This document shows positions 26,257 to 35,054 of a stretch of DNA of 64,000 nt, piece after piece. A model generated the notes under the pieces. It saw nothing but the letters and a program-made list of their open reading frames with translations, searched no databases and was not told the origin of the DNA. Each line of letters starts with the position of its first letter. The stretch's first letter is position 1. The stretch is from Planctomycetota bacterium (lineage in GTDB: Bacteria; Planctomycetota; PUPC01; DSUN01), in NCBI GenBank assembly GCA_035384565.1, contig DAOOIT010000008.1:59841-123840 (forward strand), written 5' to 3'. Position numbers and translations under genes: made by a program.

Positions 26257-26712
26257 TCAGTAGCCACACTCGCGGCGGTAGAGTTGGACGATGAAGCGGC
26301 ACACGTCGCCCAGGTTGCTGCGGTCCACGCGGATGACCACCTCGCCGCCCGAGGTGTGCCGGTGGGGCGCGGTCTCGAAGCTGCGGACCTGCACCGTCGG
26401 TGGGAGCGCGTGCTTGGCCATGTCGAGCAGGGTGGGCAACGCATACAGGCCCTCGAGGATATGGAGCTCGGTGTGGTCGCACTCGAGGGGCGGCGCCATG
26501 TGCACGAAGGCGCGGCCCTTCAGGCGGTACGAGATCGACTCGTGCACGAACACCTCGCTGGGCGCCCACACCTTGGGCAGGTCCAGCAGGGTCTCGTGAA
26601 GCTCGCGCGCCACGAAGCGCTGCTCTTCCGACGAGATGCGGTTGAGCAGCATGCCGGTCGAGACTTTCCGCCCCTCGGGGCGCGTGTCCTGTCCGCTCTC
26701 GCGCCAGGCCAT
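26257..26712 (-). CDS. Conserved-looking cytoplasmic protein of unknown function
   Basis: 151 residues from ATG 26712, which has GGGAGG upstream. No signal peptide or membrane segment. The core reads LNRISSEEQRFVARELHET, VFVHESISYRLKGRAFVHM, ILEGLYALPTLLDMAKHAL and GGEVVIRVDRSNLGDVCRF, a mixed alpha-beta domain with several histidines. I do not recognise the family. It sits in an operon between rpe and accD, 25 nt before accD. Confidence 0.75.
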   Translation of the reverse strand: MAWRESGQDTRPEGRKVSTGMLLNRISSEEQRFVARELHETLLDLPKVWAPSEVFVHESISYRLKGRAFVHMAPPLECDHTELHILEGLYALPTLLDMAKHALPPTVQVRSFETAPHRHTSGGEVVIRVDRSNLGDVCRFIVQLYRRECGY

Positions 26713-26772
26713 CGCGGCCCTCCCGTCCTAGGCACCGGCCACTGGGCGGCAACCTGCCAGGCCAGGGCGGGG

Positions 26773-27411
26773 TCATCCGCGCAGCGTGCGGATGGCGTGC
26801 GCCCGGTCGCTGGCGCCGAAGATTGCCGTTCCCGCCACAAGCACGTTGGCGCCGGCGGCCACGGCCGCAGCCGCGGTCGCCGGGTTGATGCCGCCGTCTA
26901 TCTCGATGTCCAGCCCCGGGGGAGCCAGACGTCGAAGCCGCCGCACCTTGTCGAGCACGGCGGGGATGAACTCCTGTCCGCCGAACCCGGGCGCCACGCT
27001 CATCACGAGCACCTGGTCCACAGCGTCGAGGAACGGCTCGACGGCCGCGGCCGGCGTGGGCGGGCTGAGCGTGATGGACGCGCGCTTGCCGCACGCGCGA
27101 ATCGCGGCGATCAGGTCTCCCGGCTTCGGGGCCACCTCGACGTGGAAGCCGATCGTCGCGGCGCCCGCCCGTGCGAAGATCTCGACAAAGGCGCCGGGGT
27201 TGTCCAGCATCAGGTGCACGTCGAGCGGCACCGAGGAGACCCCGGCCACCGCGGCCACGATGGGCACGCCCATCGTCAGGTTCGGCACATAGTGGCCGTC
27301 CATCACGTCACAGTGCAGCAGGTCGGCGCCGGCCGCAATGACCGAGGCGACCTCGTCGCCGAGGCGGAGCCAGTCGGCGGCCAGCAGCGACGGCGCGATC
27401 TTCACCCGCAT
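26773..27411 (-). CDS. rpe: Ribulose-phosphate 3-epimerase
   Basis: 212 residues, the usual length. It interconverts ribulose-5-phosphate and xylulose-5-phosphate in the pentose phosphate pathway. The metal-binding and acid-base residues of the TIM barrel are visible: IAPSLLAADWLRLG, LHCDVMDGHYVPNLTMG, PLDVHLMLDNP, VLVMSVAPGFGGQEFIP and IEIDGGINPATA. It is 34 nt downstream of pgk in the same operon. Confidence 0.96.
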   Translation of the reverse strand: MRVKIAPSLLAADWLRLGDEVASVIAAGADLLHCDVMDGHYVPNLTMGVPIVAAVAGVSSVPLDVHLMLDNPGAFVEIFARAGAATIGFHVEVAPKPGDLIAAIRACGKRASITLSPPTPAAAVEPFLDAVDQVLVMSVAPGFGGQEFIPAVLDKVRRLRRLAPPGLDIEIDGGINPATAAAAVAAGANVLVAGTAIFGASDRAHAIRTLRG

Positions 27412-27445
27412 CGGGCGTCTTCTTCCGCGTGCACGCGTGCACGCC

Positions 27446-28651
27446 CTACTTGTCCTTCAGGGCCGCGATGCCGGGCAGCACTTTGCCCTCGAGGAACTCC
27501 AGCGAGGCGCCGCCGCCCGTCGAAATATGCGTCATCTTGTCGGCCACCTTGAAGGCGTTGGCAGCGGCCGCCGTGTCGCCGCCGCCCAGCACGCTGGTGG
27601 CCTGGCTCGCCGCCAGCGCCTCGGCCACGGACCGCGTGCCGGCCGCGAACCGCGGGTCCTCGAACACGCCCATCGGGCCGTTCCACACCACGGTTGCTGC
27701 GCCGGTGAGGACGTTGCAGAAGGCCTGGATCGTCGCGGGGCCGATGTCCAGCCCCATCCGGCCGGCCGGGATGGCGGCGCCGGGCGTGGTCTCGCGCGTG
27801 ACGTCGGGCACGGGGGTGCCCTCCTTCGTCATCGGGAACTTGTCGCCCACCACGTGGTCGGCCGGCAGGTGGAACGCCACGCGCCGGGCCGCGGCGTCGG
27901 CCAGCATGGCCCGGGCGTCCTCGAGCCGGTCGGCCTCGACCCGCGAGGCGCCCACCTCGATGCCCTGGGCCTTCAGGAACGTGTAGGCCATCGCCCCGCC
28001 CACGATCAGCGCGTCCACCTTCGTGAGCAGGTTGGTGATCACGGCGATCTTGTCGCTCACCTTGGCGCCGCCGAGAATGGCCACGAACGGCCGCTTCGGG
28101 TGGGCCACGGCGTTGCCGAGATACTCGATCTCCTTCTGGAGCAGATAGCCGGCCGCCGCGGGCAGATAGGCGGTCACGCCCGCCACCGAGGCGTGCGCGC
28201 GGTGGGCGCAGCCGAACGCGTCGTCCACGTACACGTCGCCCAGCGCGGCGAGCTTCCTGGAGAACTCGGGGTCGTTGGCCTCCTCCTCGGCGTGGAAGCG
28301 CAGGTTCTCGAGCAGCAGCACGTCGCCGGGCTTCAGCTTCGCCACGGCGGCTTCGGCCTCGGGCCCCACGCAATCGGGCGCCGTGGCCACCGGTTTGCCG
28401 AGGAGTTCGCCGAGCCGCTTCGCCGCGGGGGCGAGGCGGTACTTCTCGTTCACCTTGCCGTCGGGCCGGCCCAGGTGCGACATCAGGACCACCCTGCCGC
28501 CGTCGCCCATCGCCTTCCGAATCGTCGGCAGCGCCGCCACGATGCGCGTGTCGTCCGCCACCTTGCCCTCTTTCAAGGGCACATTGAAGTCCACGCGGAT
28601 CAGCACCCGCTTGCCGCGCAGGTCGAGGTCGTCAATCGTCAGCTTGGCCAT
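27446..28651 (-). CDS. pgk: Phosphoglycerate kinase
   Basis: 401 residues. It transfers phosphate from 1,3-bisphosphoglycerate to ADP, the first ATP-forming step of glycolysis. Motifs in order: KRVLIRVDFNVPLKEGKVAD near the N-terminus, VVLMSHLGRPDGKVNEKY, LLENLRFHAEEE, VDDAFGCAHRAHAS, FVAILGGAKVSDKIAVI, VVWNGPMGVFEDPRF and LGGGDTAAAANAF near the end. Length and gene order with gap are typical. A GC-rich hairpin separates it from gap. Confidence 0.97.
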   Translation of the reverse strand: MAKLTIDDLDLRGKRVLIRVDFNVPLKEGKVADDTRIVAALPTIRKAMGDGGRVVLMSHLGRPDGKVNEKYRLAPAAKRLGELLGKPVATAPDCVGPEAEAAVAKLKPGDVLLLENLRFHAEEEANDPEFSRKLAALGDVYVDDAFGCAHRAHASVAGVTAYLPAAAGYLLQKEIEYLGNAVAHPKRPFVAILGGAKVSDKIAVITNLLTKVDALIVGGAMAYTFLKAQGIEVGASRVEADRLEDARAMLADAAARRVAFHLPADHVVGDKFPMTKEGTPVPDVTRETTPGAAIPAGRMGLDIGPATIQAFCNVLTGAATVVWNGPMGVFEDPRFAAGTRSVAEALAASQATSVLGGGDTAAAANAFKVADKMTHISTGGGASLEFLEGKVLPGIAALKDK

Positions 28652-28692
28652 CCAGTCGTCCTCTCACTTGGCCAGACAACCAGGAAAGAGAG

Positions 28693-28725
28693 CCCTCCCG
28701 CGGATTGGGGAAACCCGCGGGAGGG
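28693..28725 (-). terminator. Hairpin in the gap-pgk spacer
   Basis: CCCTCCCGCGG (28693-28703) pairs perfectly with CCGCGGGAGGG (28715-28725). There is no U-tract, so it more likely tunes or stabilises the gap and pgk transcripts than stops all transcription. Confidence 0.5.
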
Positions 28726-28732
28726 TGTGAGG

Positions 28733-29743
28733 TCACTTCGCCATCAGGCGGATCAGCTCGACGCAGCGCGTCGAGTAGCCCATCTCGTTGTCGTACCACG
28801 ACACCACTTTGACCATGCGCTTCTGCATGACCATGGTGGACTGCGCGTCGAAGAGGCTGGAGACGCAGTTGCCGATGACGTCGCTCGATACGATGGGGTC
28901 CTCGGTGTACTCGAGGATGCCCTTGAGCTCGCCCTCGGCCGCCTTCTTCATGGCGGCGTTCACCTCTTCCTTCGTCACGTCCTTCTTCACCACGGCCACG
29001 AGGTCCACCACCGAGCCGTCGGCCACCGGCACGCGGAGCGCGAAGCCGTTGAGCTTGCCCTTGAGCTCGGGGATCACCTCGCCCACGGCCTTGGCCGCGC
29101 CGGTGGTGGTGGGGATGATGTTGATCGCGCCGGCGCGGGCGCGGCGGGGGTCCTTGTGCACCAGGTCGGCGATCCGCTGGTCGTTCGTGTAGGCGTGGCA
29201 GGTGGTCATCAGACCGTACTCCACGCCGAAGTTCTCGTGCAGCACCTTCACCAGCGGCGCCAGGCAGTTCGTGGTGCACGAGGCGTTCGACACGTAGACG
29301 TCGGTCGGCTTCAGGCTCTTGTCGTTCACGCCGAACACGATGGTCGCGTCAATCTCGCCCTTCGCCGGGGCCGTGAGCAGCACCTTCTTGGCGCCGGCCT
29401 GGATGTGCTTCGACATCGCCTCCTTGTCGGTGAAGATGCCGGTGGACTCCACGGCGATCTGCACATTCATCGCGGCCCACGGCAGCTTGGCCGGGTCCTT
29501 CTCCGACAGCACGGGGATCTTCTTGCCGTCCACCACCAGGAACGCCTTATCGCCTTCCTTGGCGGCGGCCACGGTGCCCTTGTAGCGGCCGTGCACCGAA
29601 TCGTACTTCAGCAACTGCGCCAGCAGAGCGGCATCGGCGAGGTCGTTGATCGCCACCACCTCGATATCGCTCGCGCCCTTCAGCGCCCGAAAGAACAGCC
29701 TGCCGATACGACCGAAGCCATTGATCCCGATACGGATCGCCAT
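28733..29743 (-). CDS. gap: Type I glyceraldehyde-3-phosphate dehydrogenase
   Basis: 336 residues from ATG 29743, with AGGAGGAG upstream; 20 residues of an upstream in-frame extension are excluded. It oxidises glyceraldehyde-3-phosphate with NAD and phosphate. Visible landmarks: IGINGFGRIGRLFFRAL, the catalytic Cys in VSNASCTTNCLAP, TTCHAYTNDQRI, RRARAGAINIIPTTTGAAKA, and the C-terminal WYDNEMGYSTRCVELIRLM. First gene of the minus-strand operon and served by a consensus promoter. Confidence 0.97.
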   Translation of the reverse strand: MAIRIGINGFGRIGRLFFRALKGASDIEVVAINDLADAALLAQLLKYDSVHGRYKGTVAAAKEGDKAFLVVDGKKIPVLSEKDPAKLPWAAMNVQIAVESTGIFTDKEAMSKHIQAGAKKVLLTAPAKGEIDATIVFGVNDKSLKPTDVYVSNASCTTNCLAPLVKVLHENFGVEYGLMTTCHAYTNDQRIADLVHKDPRRARAGAINIIPTTTGAAKAVGEVIPELKGKLNGFALRVPVADGSVVDLVAVVKKDVTKEEVNAAMKKAAEGELKGILEYTEDPIVSSDVIGNCVSSLFDAQSTMVMQKRMVKVVSWYDNEMGYSTRCVELIRLMAK

Positions 29744-29818
29744 CGTCCCGACTCCTCCTGGGTAAGGGGTGTACCGCCTCGCCTGCGCCCCACACGGGCG
29801 CAATCCCGGTTGCCCGTC

Positions 29819-29846
29819 ATTATACGGGTTCCCCCACGGCTGTCAA
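29819..29846 (-). promoter_or_regulatory. Consensus promoter for the gap operon
   Basis: Minus-strand TTGACA (29841-29846) and TATAAT (29819-29824), both perfect, with a 16-bp spacer. Fits high, constitutive glycolytic expression. Confidence 0.7.
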
Positions 29847-30024
29847 GCGAGAGGAGGCGCTTGTTGAGATCCGCGCTTCTCTGTGTTGACTTGAAATGGA
29901 CACGATGGACAGAATGGGCACCCACGCTACGCCCCGTCCGCCCCGTCCATTCCGACCATCCTGTCCGTCCCTCACCCCCAGAGGGCCCCCACGGCGCCCA
30001 GGCCCGCGCCGAATCGAGCCAACC

Positions 30025-31626
30025 TCAGAAATCCTCAGCGGGCCGGCCCGGGCCGCGCTGGGCCTGCACCGCGTCCAGCAGGTCGCAGGCTTCGCGGTGG
30101 AGGCCGATGCGCACCCTCACGGCGTCGCCGAATTCCATAAGTTCATCTTTTTCAGGATGATACGCTGGCCATTGAGGCAGACCAGGGCCGTTCGGATCGC
30201 CGGTCCGGGCGAACCGTGTCCAGCACTTGCGCATCGTGTCGGAGAGGGTACGGTCGGTCTGGTCAAACGCAAGCTTATCTGTCAGCGTGCCAAACACATA
30301 GGCGAGCTCGAGCGCGTGGAAGGCTCCGAGTTTCTGCGCGCGCTCGCCCGGCGGCACACGCGTGAAGTGGTAGAGGTAGGCTGGGGACTTGCACCTCTGC
30401 ATCGAGCGGGCGAGGAATCGCGCGGGGGCCACGAAAGCCGACACGCCAACCAGGCGGGCGAAGGCGGGCCCGGCATCCTCATCTCTCTCGGCGGGGAAGA
30501 GAGCGAACACGCGGTCGGCCTCGGCACCGAACCGTAGTCTCAGCAGCCACTTATAGCCCTGCACTCGCTGCACGTTGGCCTGTTGGAGGAACACCGTGCC
30601 CTCGTCGGCGTTGGACCCTGCCAGGAACGGCACATCGTGCTGTCTGCCCGCAGCAAAGAGTGTGACTGGGTGGTCGGGCACAGCCCAGCCATCCACGACG
30701 GGTCCGTACTTGACGCCTCGCCCGAAGAGGCCCTGGCCGGGGGCCGCGGCGTCGAGAATCTGCTGCCAGGACTTCGCCCGGAGCGCCGCGAGCACGTCGT
30801 TCGCCTTGTCGCAGCCGAGCTTTGCGGCGAGCTGCTCGCCAATGGCTTCCATCGGCTCAAGGCTCCCGCGCCGCTCACGGAGGTAGCGGTTGTTGCCGTG
30901 GGCGCCGCCGCTCTGGGCGATTGCGCGGTGGAAGAGGCCCTTCGCAAGTGGGGAAACCATGAGGCGGCAGACACTTGCGGCTCCCGCCGACTCCCCGAAG
31001 ATGGTGACGCACCCCGCGTCCCCGCCGAATGCGGCGATGTTGCGCTGGACCCATTGAAGCGCGGCAATCTGGTCCAGAAGTCCATAATTACCAGACACTT
31101 GTCTCTCTGATTCCTTCGACAGCAGCGGGTGGGCCAGGTAGCCGAAGGGGCCGAGCCGGTAGTTGATGGTCACCAGCACCACCCCTTCCCGGGCCAGGCG
31201 TTCGCCGTCGTAGTAGGGCGAAGCACCCGAGCCGGTGGTGTGCCCACCACCATGTATCCATACCATGACAGGCAGGCGGCCCGTGGGGTCCCTGGCCGGA
31301 GCCCACACGTTGAGGTAGAGGCAGTCCTCGCTCAACTCACCGAGCTCGCGTCCCATGAGGGGCTTCGGTTGCGGGCACCAGGGGCCGAACTTTGTGCACA
31401 GACGCACCCCCTCCCACGGCGTCACTGGCTGCGGAGGGCGCCATCGAAGGTCGCCCACGGGGGACGCGGCGAATGGGATGCCTTTGTAGACACACACGTC
31501 CCCGCCCTCCCCCACAACCAGGCCTGAGATCCGGCCCGTGTCCAGTTGCGCCTCGCGGGCCTCCGCCCCCGCCAGCAGCGTGGCGATGAGACACAGACAC
31601 GACGCCGCCTGAAGCGCCTTAGGCAT
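30025..31626 (-). CDS. Exported carboxylesterase, type B
   Basis: 533 residues with a signal peptide (MPKALQAASCLCLIATLLAG). The cholinesterase/carboxylesterase fold is complete: YKGIPFAASPVGDLRWRPP, EDCLYLNVWAPA, VMVWIHGGGHTTGSG (oxyanion hole), nucleophile Ser in TIFGESAGAASV, Glu in SNADEGTVF and His in LGAFHALELAYVFG. It should hydrolyse esters in the periplasm. It is divergent from the O-methyltransferase and has its own promoter. Confidence 0.93.
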   Translation of the reverse strand: MPKALQAASCLCLIATLLAGAEAREAQLDTGRISGLVVGEGGDVCVYKGIPFAASPVGDLRWRPPQPVTPWEGVRLCTKFGPWCPQPKPLMGRELGELSEDCLYLNVWAPARDPTGRLPVMVWIHGGGHTTGSGASPYYDGERLAREGVVLVTINYRLGPFGYLAHPLLSKESERQVSGNYGLLDQIAALQWVQRNIAAFGGDAGCVTIFGESAGAASVCRLMVSPLAKGLFHRAIAQSGGAHGNNRYLRERRGSLEPMEAIGEQLAAKLGCDKANDVLAALRAKSWQQILDAAAPGQGLFGRGVKYGPVVDGWAVPDHPVTLFAAGRQHDVPFLAGSNADEGTVFLQQANVQRVQGYKWLLRLRFGAEADRVFALFPAERDEDAGPAFARLVGVSAFVAPARFLARSMQRCKSPAYLYHFTRVPPGERAQKLGAFHALELAYVFGTLTDKLAFDQTDRTLSDTMRKCWTRFARTGDPNGPGLPQWPAYHPEKDELMEFGDAVRVRIGLHREACDLLDAVQAQRGPGRPAEDF

Positions 31627-31695
31627 CAGTGAACCCCTGTTCCCCCTCGCCCCGGTCGACTCTACACCGTGCGCCGCCGGCGTGTTACGGAGAGA

Positions 31696-31724
31696 ACTCT
31701 AGCGGCAACACAAGAGCCTGTCAA
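31696..31724 (-). promoter_or_regulatory. Promoter for the carboxylesterase
   Basis: Minus-strand TTGACA (31719-31724) and TAGAGT (31696-31701), 17-bp spacer. Confidence 0.6.
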
Positions 31725-31745
31725 TCGCGCCCTTGCAGGAACCAG

Positions 31746-31774
31746 TTGCACGCGAACGGCAGCCGGGCTAGAGT
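31746..31774 (+). promoter_or_regulatory. Promoter for the O-methyltransferase
   Basis: TTGCAC (31746-31751) and TAGAGT (31769-31774), 17-bp spacer, followed by AGGAGG and ATG 31817. Confidence 0.55.
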
Positions 31775-31816
31775 GACTATGGGAGACCCAGACCCAACCC
31801 CAGGAGGCGACTAGAG

Positions 31817-32815
31817 ATGCCCAAGAGCTGGACCGCTGAGGAGTTGCTGAATCTCGCCCGCGCCTTCCAGGGCGCCTGTGTGCTGACGGCGGCCGCCGAC
31901 CTGGATGTGTTCACGGCGCTCGCGTCGCGACGCCAGGGTGCCAAGGCACTGGCGTCGAAGTTGCGGGCCGACGCTCGCGCCACGGCGACGCTTCTCGATG
32001 CCCTCGCGGCGATGGGCCTGCTCGTGAAGCGCGGCGCCACTTATGCCCCGGCCCCCGGGGTGACAGAGGCGCTCAGCGCGTCGAGCCCGAGCAACGTCCT
32101 GGCCATGACGCGCCACTCGGGCACGTGCCTGCGGCGGTGGGCGCAGTTGGCCACGGTCGTGAAGACAGGGCGGCCGGCGGAAGGCTATCGCAGCATCCGC
32201 GATGACGAAGCCAACCGCGAGGCATTCATCGGGGCCATGGACAATGTGTCGGCGCCCATCGCTCCCCGCGTCATTCGAGAGCTCGGCCCGCCGCGTTTCC
32301 AGCACCTGCTCGACGTGGGCGGGGGGCCGGCCACCTGGACGCTGGCCTTCCTGCGCGCCGTCCCTGGCTCGACGGCCACGCTCTTCGACCTCCCGCAGGT
32401 GATACCGCTCGCGCAGCGCCGCGTGGCGGCGGCGGGGATGCTGGACCGCGTGCGCCTGGTCGGCGGCGACTACACGCGGGACAGGCTCCCCCGGGGAGCC
32501 GACCTGGCCTGGGTGAGCGCCATCATCCACCAGGAGTCGCTCGAGGGCACCACCGCCCTGTTCAAGCGGGTCTACGCGGCGCTGGAGCCGGGCGGCCGCA
32601 TCCTGATCCGCGACCTGGTGATGGACGCCTCGCGCACCCATCCCCCCATGGGCGCGCTGTTCGCCGTCAACATGCTCGTCGCGACCGAGAGTGGCGGCAC
32701 CTACACGCTGCGCGAGATCGCGGGCGCGCTGCGCGCCGCGGGCTTCGCCGCCCCTCGCCTGCTCCGCAAGGCCGACGACATGAGCGCCGTGGTCGGCGCG
32801 CGCAAGCCGAAGTAG
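31817..32815 (+). CDS. SAM-dependent O-methyltransferase with dimerisation wHTH
   Basis: 332 residues. The N-terminal helical winged-helix dimerisation domain (EELLNLARAFQGACVLTAAA, TLLDALAAMGLL) and the C-terminal Rossmann domain (FQHLLDVGGGPATWTLAFL, TATLFDLPQVIPLAQ, RVRLVGGDYTRD, RIVLRDLVMD-like RILIRDLVMD) match the hydroxyneurosporene/small-molecule O-methyltransferase family. The catalytic His is expected in SAIIHQES. The substrate cannot be predicted. It is a single gene between the esterase and the TPR-hydrolase. Confidence 0.88.
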   Translation: MPKSWTAEELLNLARAFQGACVLTAAADLDVFTALASRRQGAKALASKLRADARATATLLDALAAMGLLVKRGATYAPAPGVTEALSASSPSNVLAMTRHSGTCLRRWAQLATVVKTGRPAEGYRSIRDDEANREAFIGAMDNVSAPIAPRVIRELGPPRFQHLLDVGGGPATWTLAFLRAVPGSTATLFDLPQVIPLAQRRVAAAGMLDRVRLVGGDYTRDRLPRGADLAWVSAIIHQESLEGTTALFKRVYAALEPGGRILIRDLVMDASRTHPPMGALFAVNMLVATESGGTYTLREIAGALRAAGFAAPRLLRKADDMSAVVGARKPK

Positions 32816-32840
32816 CGGGCTACCCCGGCCAGAGTTCCGC

Positions 32841-32869
32841 TTGCTTTGCCGCCGGGCCGCCTGTATGAT
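32841..32869 (+). promoter_or_regulatory. Promoter for the hydrolase-TPR gene
   Basis: TTGCTT (32841-32846) and TATGAT (32864-32869), 17-bp spacer; GGAGGG at 32901 precedes ATG 32916. Confidence 0.55.
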
Positions 32870-32915
32870 CCCGCGCGTGGGGCCGAAGGCACCCCACGAC
32901 GGAGGGCCATCGGAC

Positions 32916-34190
32916 ATGACGGCTCGGTTCGCGCTGGCCGCGGCGTTGGCGGGCCTGGCATCGGCTCTTGCCGCCGAGCAGGGAAAGGCCCCGGTCGCTC
33001 CCGCGCCCGAGTTGCCCCCCGGCAGGGAGACTCGGGTGGACGAGCCGAAAGTCGGCGGCGGCTACTTCACCGTGTACGTGCCGAGCGACTACCGGGCCTC
33101 GCGCCGCTGGCCCGCCATCTTCTGCTACCACGGCCAGGGGGGCAAGCAGACGGTGTGGCCCTTCCGCGAGGTCACCGGCGGCAAGGGCTTCATCGTCGTG
33201 GGCATGAGCTATCTGGACCAGAGCCCGCGGCGGCTCACCACGGCCGAGTTCGACCAGCAGATGGCCCGCGAGGCCGAATGCGTGGCCACGGCTCTCGCCC
33301 GCGTGGCGAGCCGCCTCGCCGTGGACCGCGAGCAGCTCTTCGTGGGCGGCTTCTCGATGGGCGGCTGGATGGCCAGCTCGATGGCCGAGGCGTGTCCCGA
33401 ACTATGGGCCGGCATCGCCATCCTGGGCGCGGGCCGGCAGAAGTTCGACCTGCCCCTCCAGAACCCGCGCATCCTGCGCAACAAACCCATCTACATCGGG
33501 GTGGGCGAGAAGGACCCGAACTACCCCGCCGCCCAGAAGGGCGCCGATTTCTACCGCAAGGTGGGCGCCGTGGTGACCTTCGAGAAGTACGACGGCCTCG
33601 CCCACCAGATGAAGATGGACACCCCGGTGCTCCCCGCCTGGCTGCTGGCCAACGGCCCGCAGCGGCAGCTCCAGCCGCGCCTGGCAGCGGCCCGCGCCGC
33701 CGAGCAGGCGGGCAAGCTGGGCAAGGCGTTCGCCCTCTACAGCGAGCTGGCCCAGGTCTCCGAGACCAGCGAGACCTGCCTGGCCGCGGCCGACGCGGCG
33801 AAGAAGCTCGCCGAGCAGGCCGAGGGCCGCCTCGCGGAGGCCGAGAAGGCCCTGGCCGAGAAGCCGCGCGACGAGGCCGCGCGCCTTCTCGCCGCCCTGG
33901 CCAACCGCTATGAGGGCTCGCCCTTCGGCGAGCGGGCCGACGCCCTGATCCGCAAGCTCCAGGCCGAACGCCCCGCCGAGTCCACGCCTGCCCTCGCGAA
34001 GCCCTCTCCCGCCCCCGGCGCTTCGGACCGCGCCGAGCGCGAGTGCCGAGCCTGGTGGAGCATGGCCGAAAACTACCTGCGTGTCGAGAAGCCCGAGAAG
34101 GCACGCGAGTACTTCCTCCAGATCATCGAGAAGCATCCCGACAGCGAGTGGGCCGCCAGGGCCCGCCAGCGCCTGGCGGCGATCCCGTAG
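32916..34190 (+). CDS. Exported alpha/beta hydrolase with C-terminal TPR-like region
   Basis: 424 residues from ATG 32916 with GGAGGG upstream. Signal peptide MTARFALAAALAGLASALAA. The hydrolase domain resembles polyhydroxybutyrate depolymerases and feruloyl esterases: YFTVYVPSDYRASRRWPAIF, nucleophile Ser in VGGFSMGGWMAS, and His in KYDGLAHQMKMD. From about residue 250 it turns into helical TPR-like repeats (GKLGKAFALYSELAQVSE and a final EKAREYFLQIIEKHPDSEWA). The second TPR-hydrolase in this window (43242) has these parts in the reverse order. Confidence 0.85.
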   Translation: MTARFALAAALAGLASALAAEQGKAPVAPAPELPPGRETRVDEPKVGGGYFTVYVPSDYRASRRWPAIFCYHGQGGKQTVWPFREVTGGKGFIVVGMSYLDQSPRRLTTAEFDQQMAREAECVATALARVASRLAVDREQLFVGGFSMGGWMASSMAEACPELWAGIAILGAGRQKFDLPLQNPRILRNKPIYIGVGEKDPNYPAAQKGADFYRKVGAVVTFEKYDGLAHQMKMDTPVLPAWLLANGPQRQLQPRLAAARAAEQAGKLGKAFALYSELAQVSETSETCLAAADAAKKLAEQAEGRLAEAEKALAEKPRDEAARLLAALANRYEGSPFGERADALIRKLQAERPAESTPALAKPSPAPGASDRAERECRAWWSMAENYLRVEKPEKAREYFLQIIEKHPDSEWAARARQRLAAIP

Positions 34191-34432
34191 CAGCGCGGGG
34201 CGATCGGCTCACCCAGCCCGCATTCCCCACCAACCTGCGCCGCTAGGGGGCTGGAGGCGCCGCCGCTCGAGCCGCATGCGGAGCCCGCCGAAGCGCCTTT
34301 CGGGGGAGCCGGGCGCGTAACGTTCCGTGCGTCTCGCGCGTCTAGGCAACCAATGGGCAGCGGCGCGCGGGCGCTCCGCCGCGCCGCCCCGTTGTTTCCA
34401 GGGCCGAGGTCTCAAACCGAAGGAGTCGTGGG

Positions 34433-34723
34433 ATGAAGCGTGGTCTTGGGTTCCTCGTGGCGGCGGCCGTCTTCTCGCTGGCGGCGCAGGGGTGCAGCCT
34501 GATGGACTACTGTCCCATGCACATGGCGATGCGGGCACTGACCAAGAAGAAGGAGGCGCCCGCCGATCCGACGATCCAGCAGACGACCTGCCCCGTGATG
34601 GGCGGCAAGATCGACCCGAAGGTCTACACCGACTACAACGGGCGGCGCGTGTACTTCTGCTGCCCGGGCTGCATCGAGAAGTTCCACAAGAACCCCGAGA
34701 ACTACCTCGCAAACCTCAAGTGA
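34433..34723 (+). CDS. Lipoprotein with YHS-type metal-binding domain
   Basis: 96 residues. The N-terminus is a lipoprotein signal with lipobox SLAAQGC. The rest is a YHS/TRASH-like domain: TTCPVMGGKIDPKVYTDYNG, then VYFCCPGCIEKFHKNPENY. The Cys pair and CCPGC are the likely ligands; such domains bind copper or zinc, often in heavy-metal handling. It would sit on the outside of the inner membrane or the outer membrane. A small membrane-protein gene follows at 34777. Confidence 0.85.
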   Translation: MKRGLGFLVAAAVFSLAAQGCSLMDYCPMHMAMRALTKKKEAPADPTIQQTTCPVMGGKIDPKVYTDYNGRRVYFCCPGCIEKFHKNPENYLANLK

Positions 34724-34776
34724 CGGTGCGCGCGCCTCTGTGCGGAACTGGGGGCTGGGAGGAAGGACCGGCGCCG

Positions 34777-35016
34777 ATGCGCAGGATGGGCGGGTTGCTC
34801 ATGGCCGTGGCCGAGTGGGTCGTCGGCCTACTTGTGCTCCTCTATATCACGTGGGGCATGTGCTATGACCACCTGGTGGCACGGCGCATGCAGGATGCCC
34901 CGAAGGCGACGCCGGAGCCCGAGCCCGGGCCTCGGCGCCAGTGCGGCCGGCGTCGCAGCCGCCGCACCGCGGCCGCACTGGCGGCGCGCGATGGACGCCG
35001 CTTTCTACTGAACTGA
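34777..35016 (+). CDS. Small single-TM protein of unknown function
   Basis: 79 residues from ATG 34777, with GGAAGGA 9 nt upstream. One hydrophobic helix (MAVAEWVVGLLVLLYITWGM) is followed by an Arg-rich tail (RRQCGRRRSRRTAAALAARD), giving a cytoplasmic positive end. I recognise no family. It lies 53 nt after the YHS lipoprotein gene and may be cotranscribed. The call depends on the ribosome-binding site and coherent topology. Confidence 0.55.
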   Translation: MRRMGGLLMAVAEWVVGLLVLLYITWGMCYDHLVARRMQDAPKATPEPEPGPRRQCGRRRSRRTAAALAARDGRRFLLN

Positions 35017-35054
35017 CTCGTGGGCGCGACCGTGAGGCCGTGCAGCCAGCAAGC

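Noticed and set aside
27338..30160. 940-codon plus-strand open frame over gap and pgk
   Set aside because: Shadow of the minus-strand gap, pgk and rpe genes.
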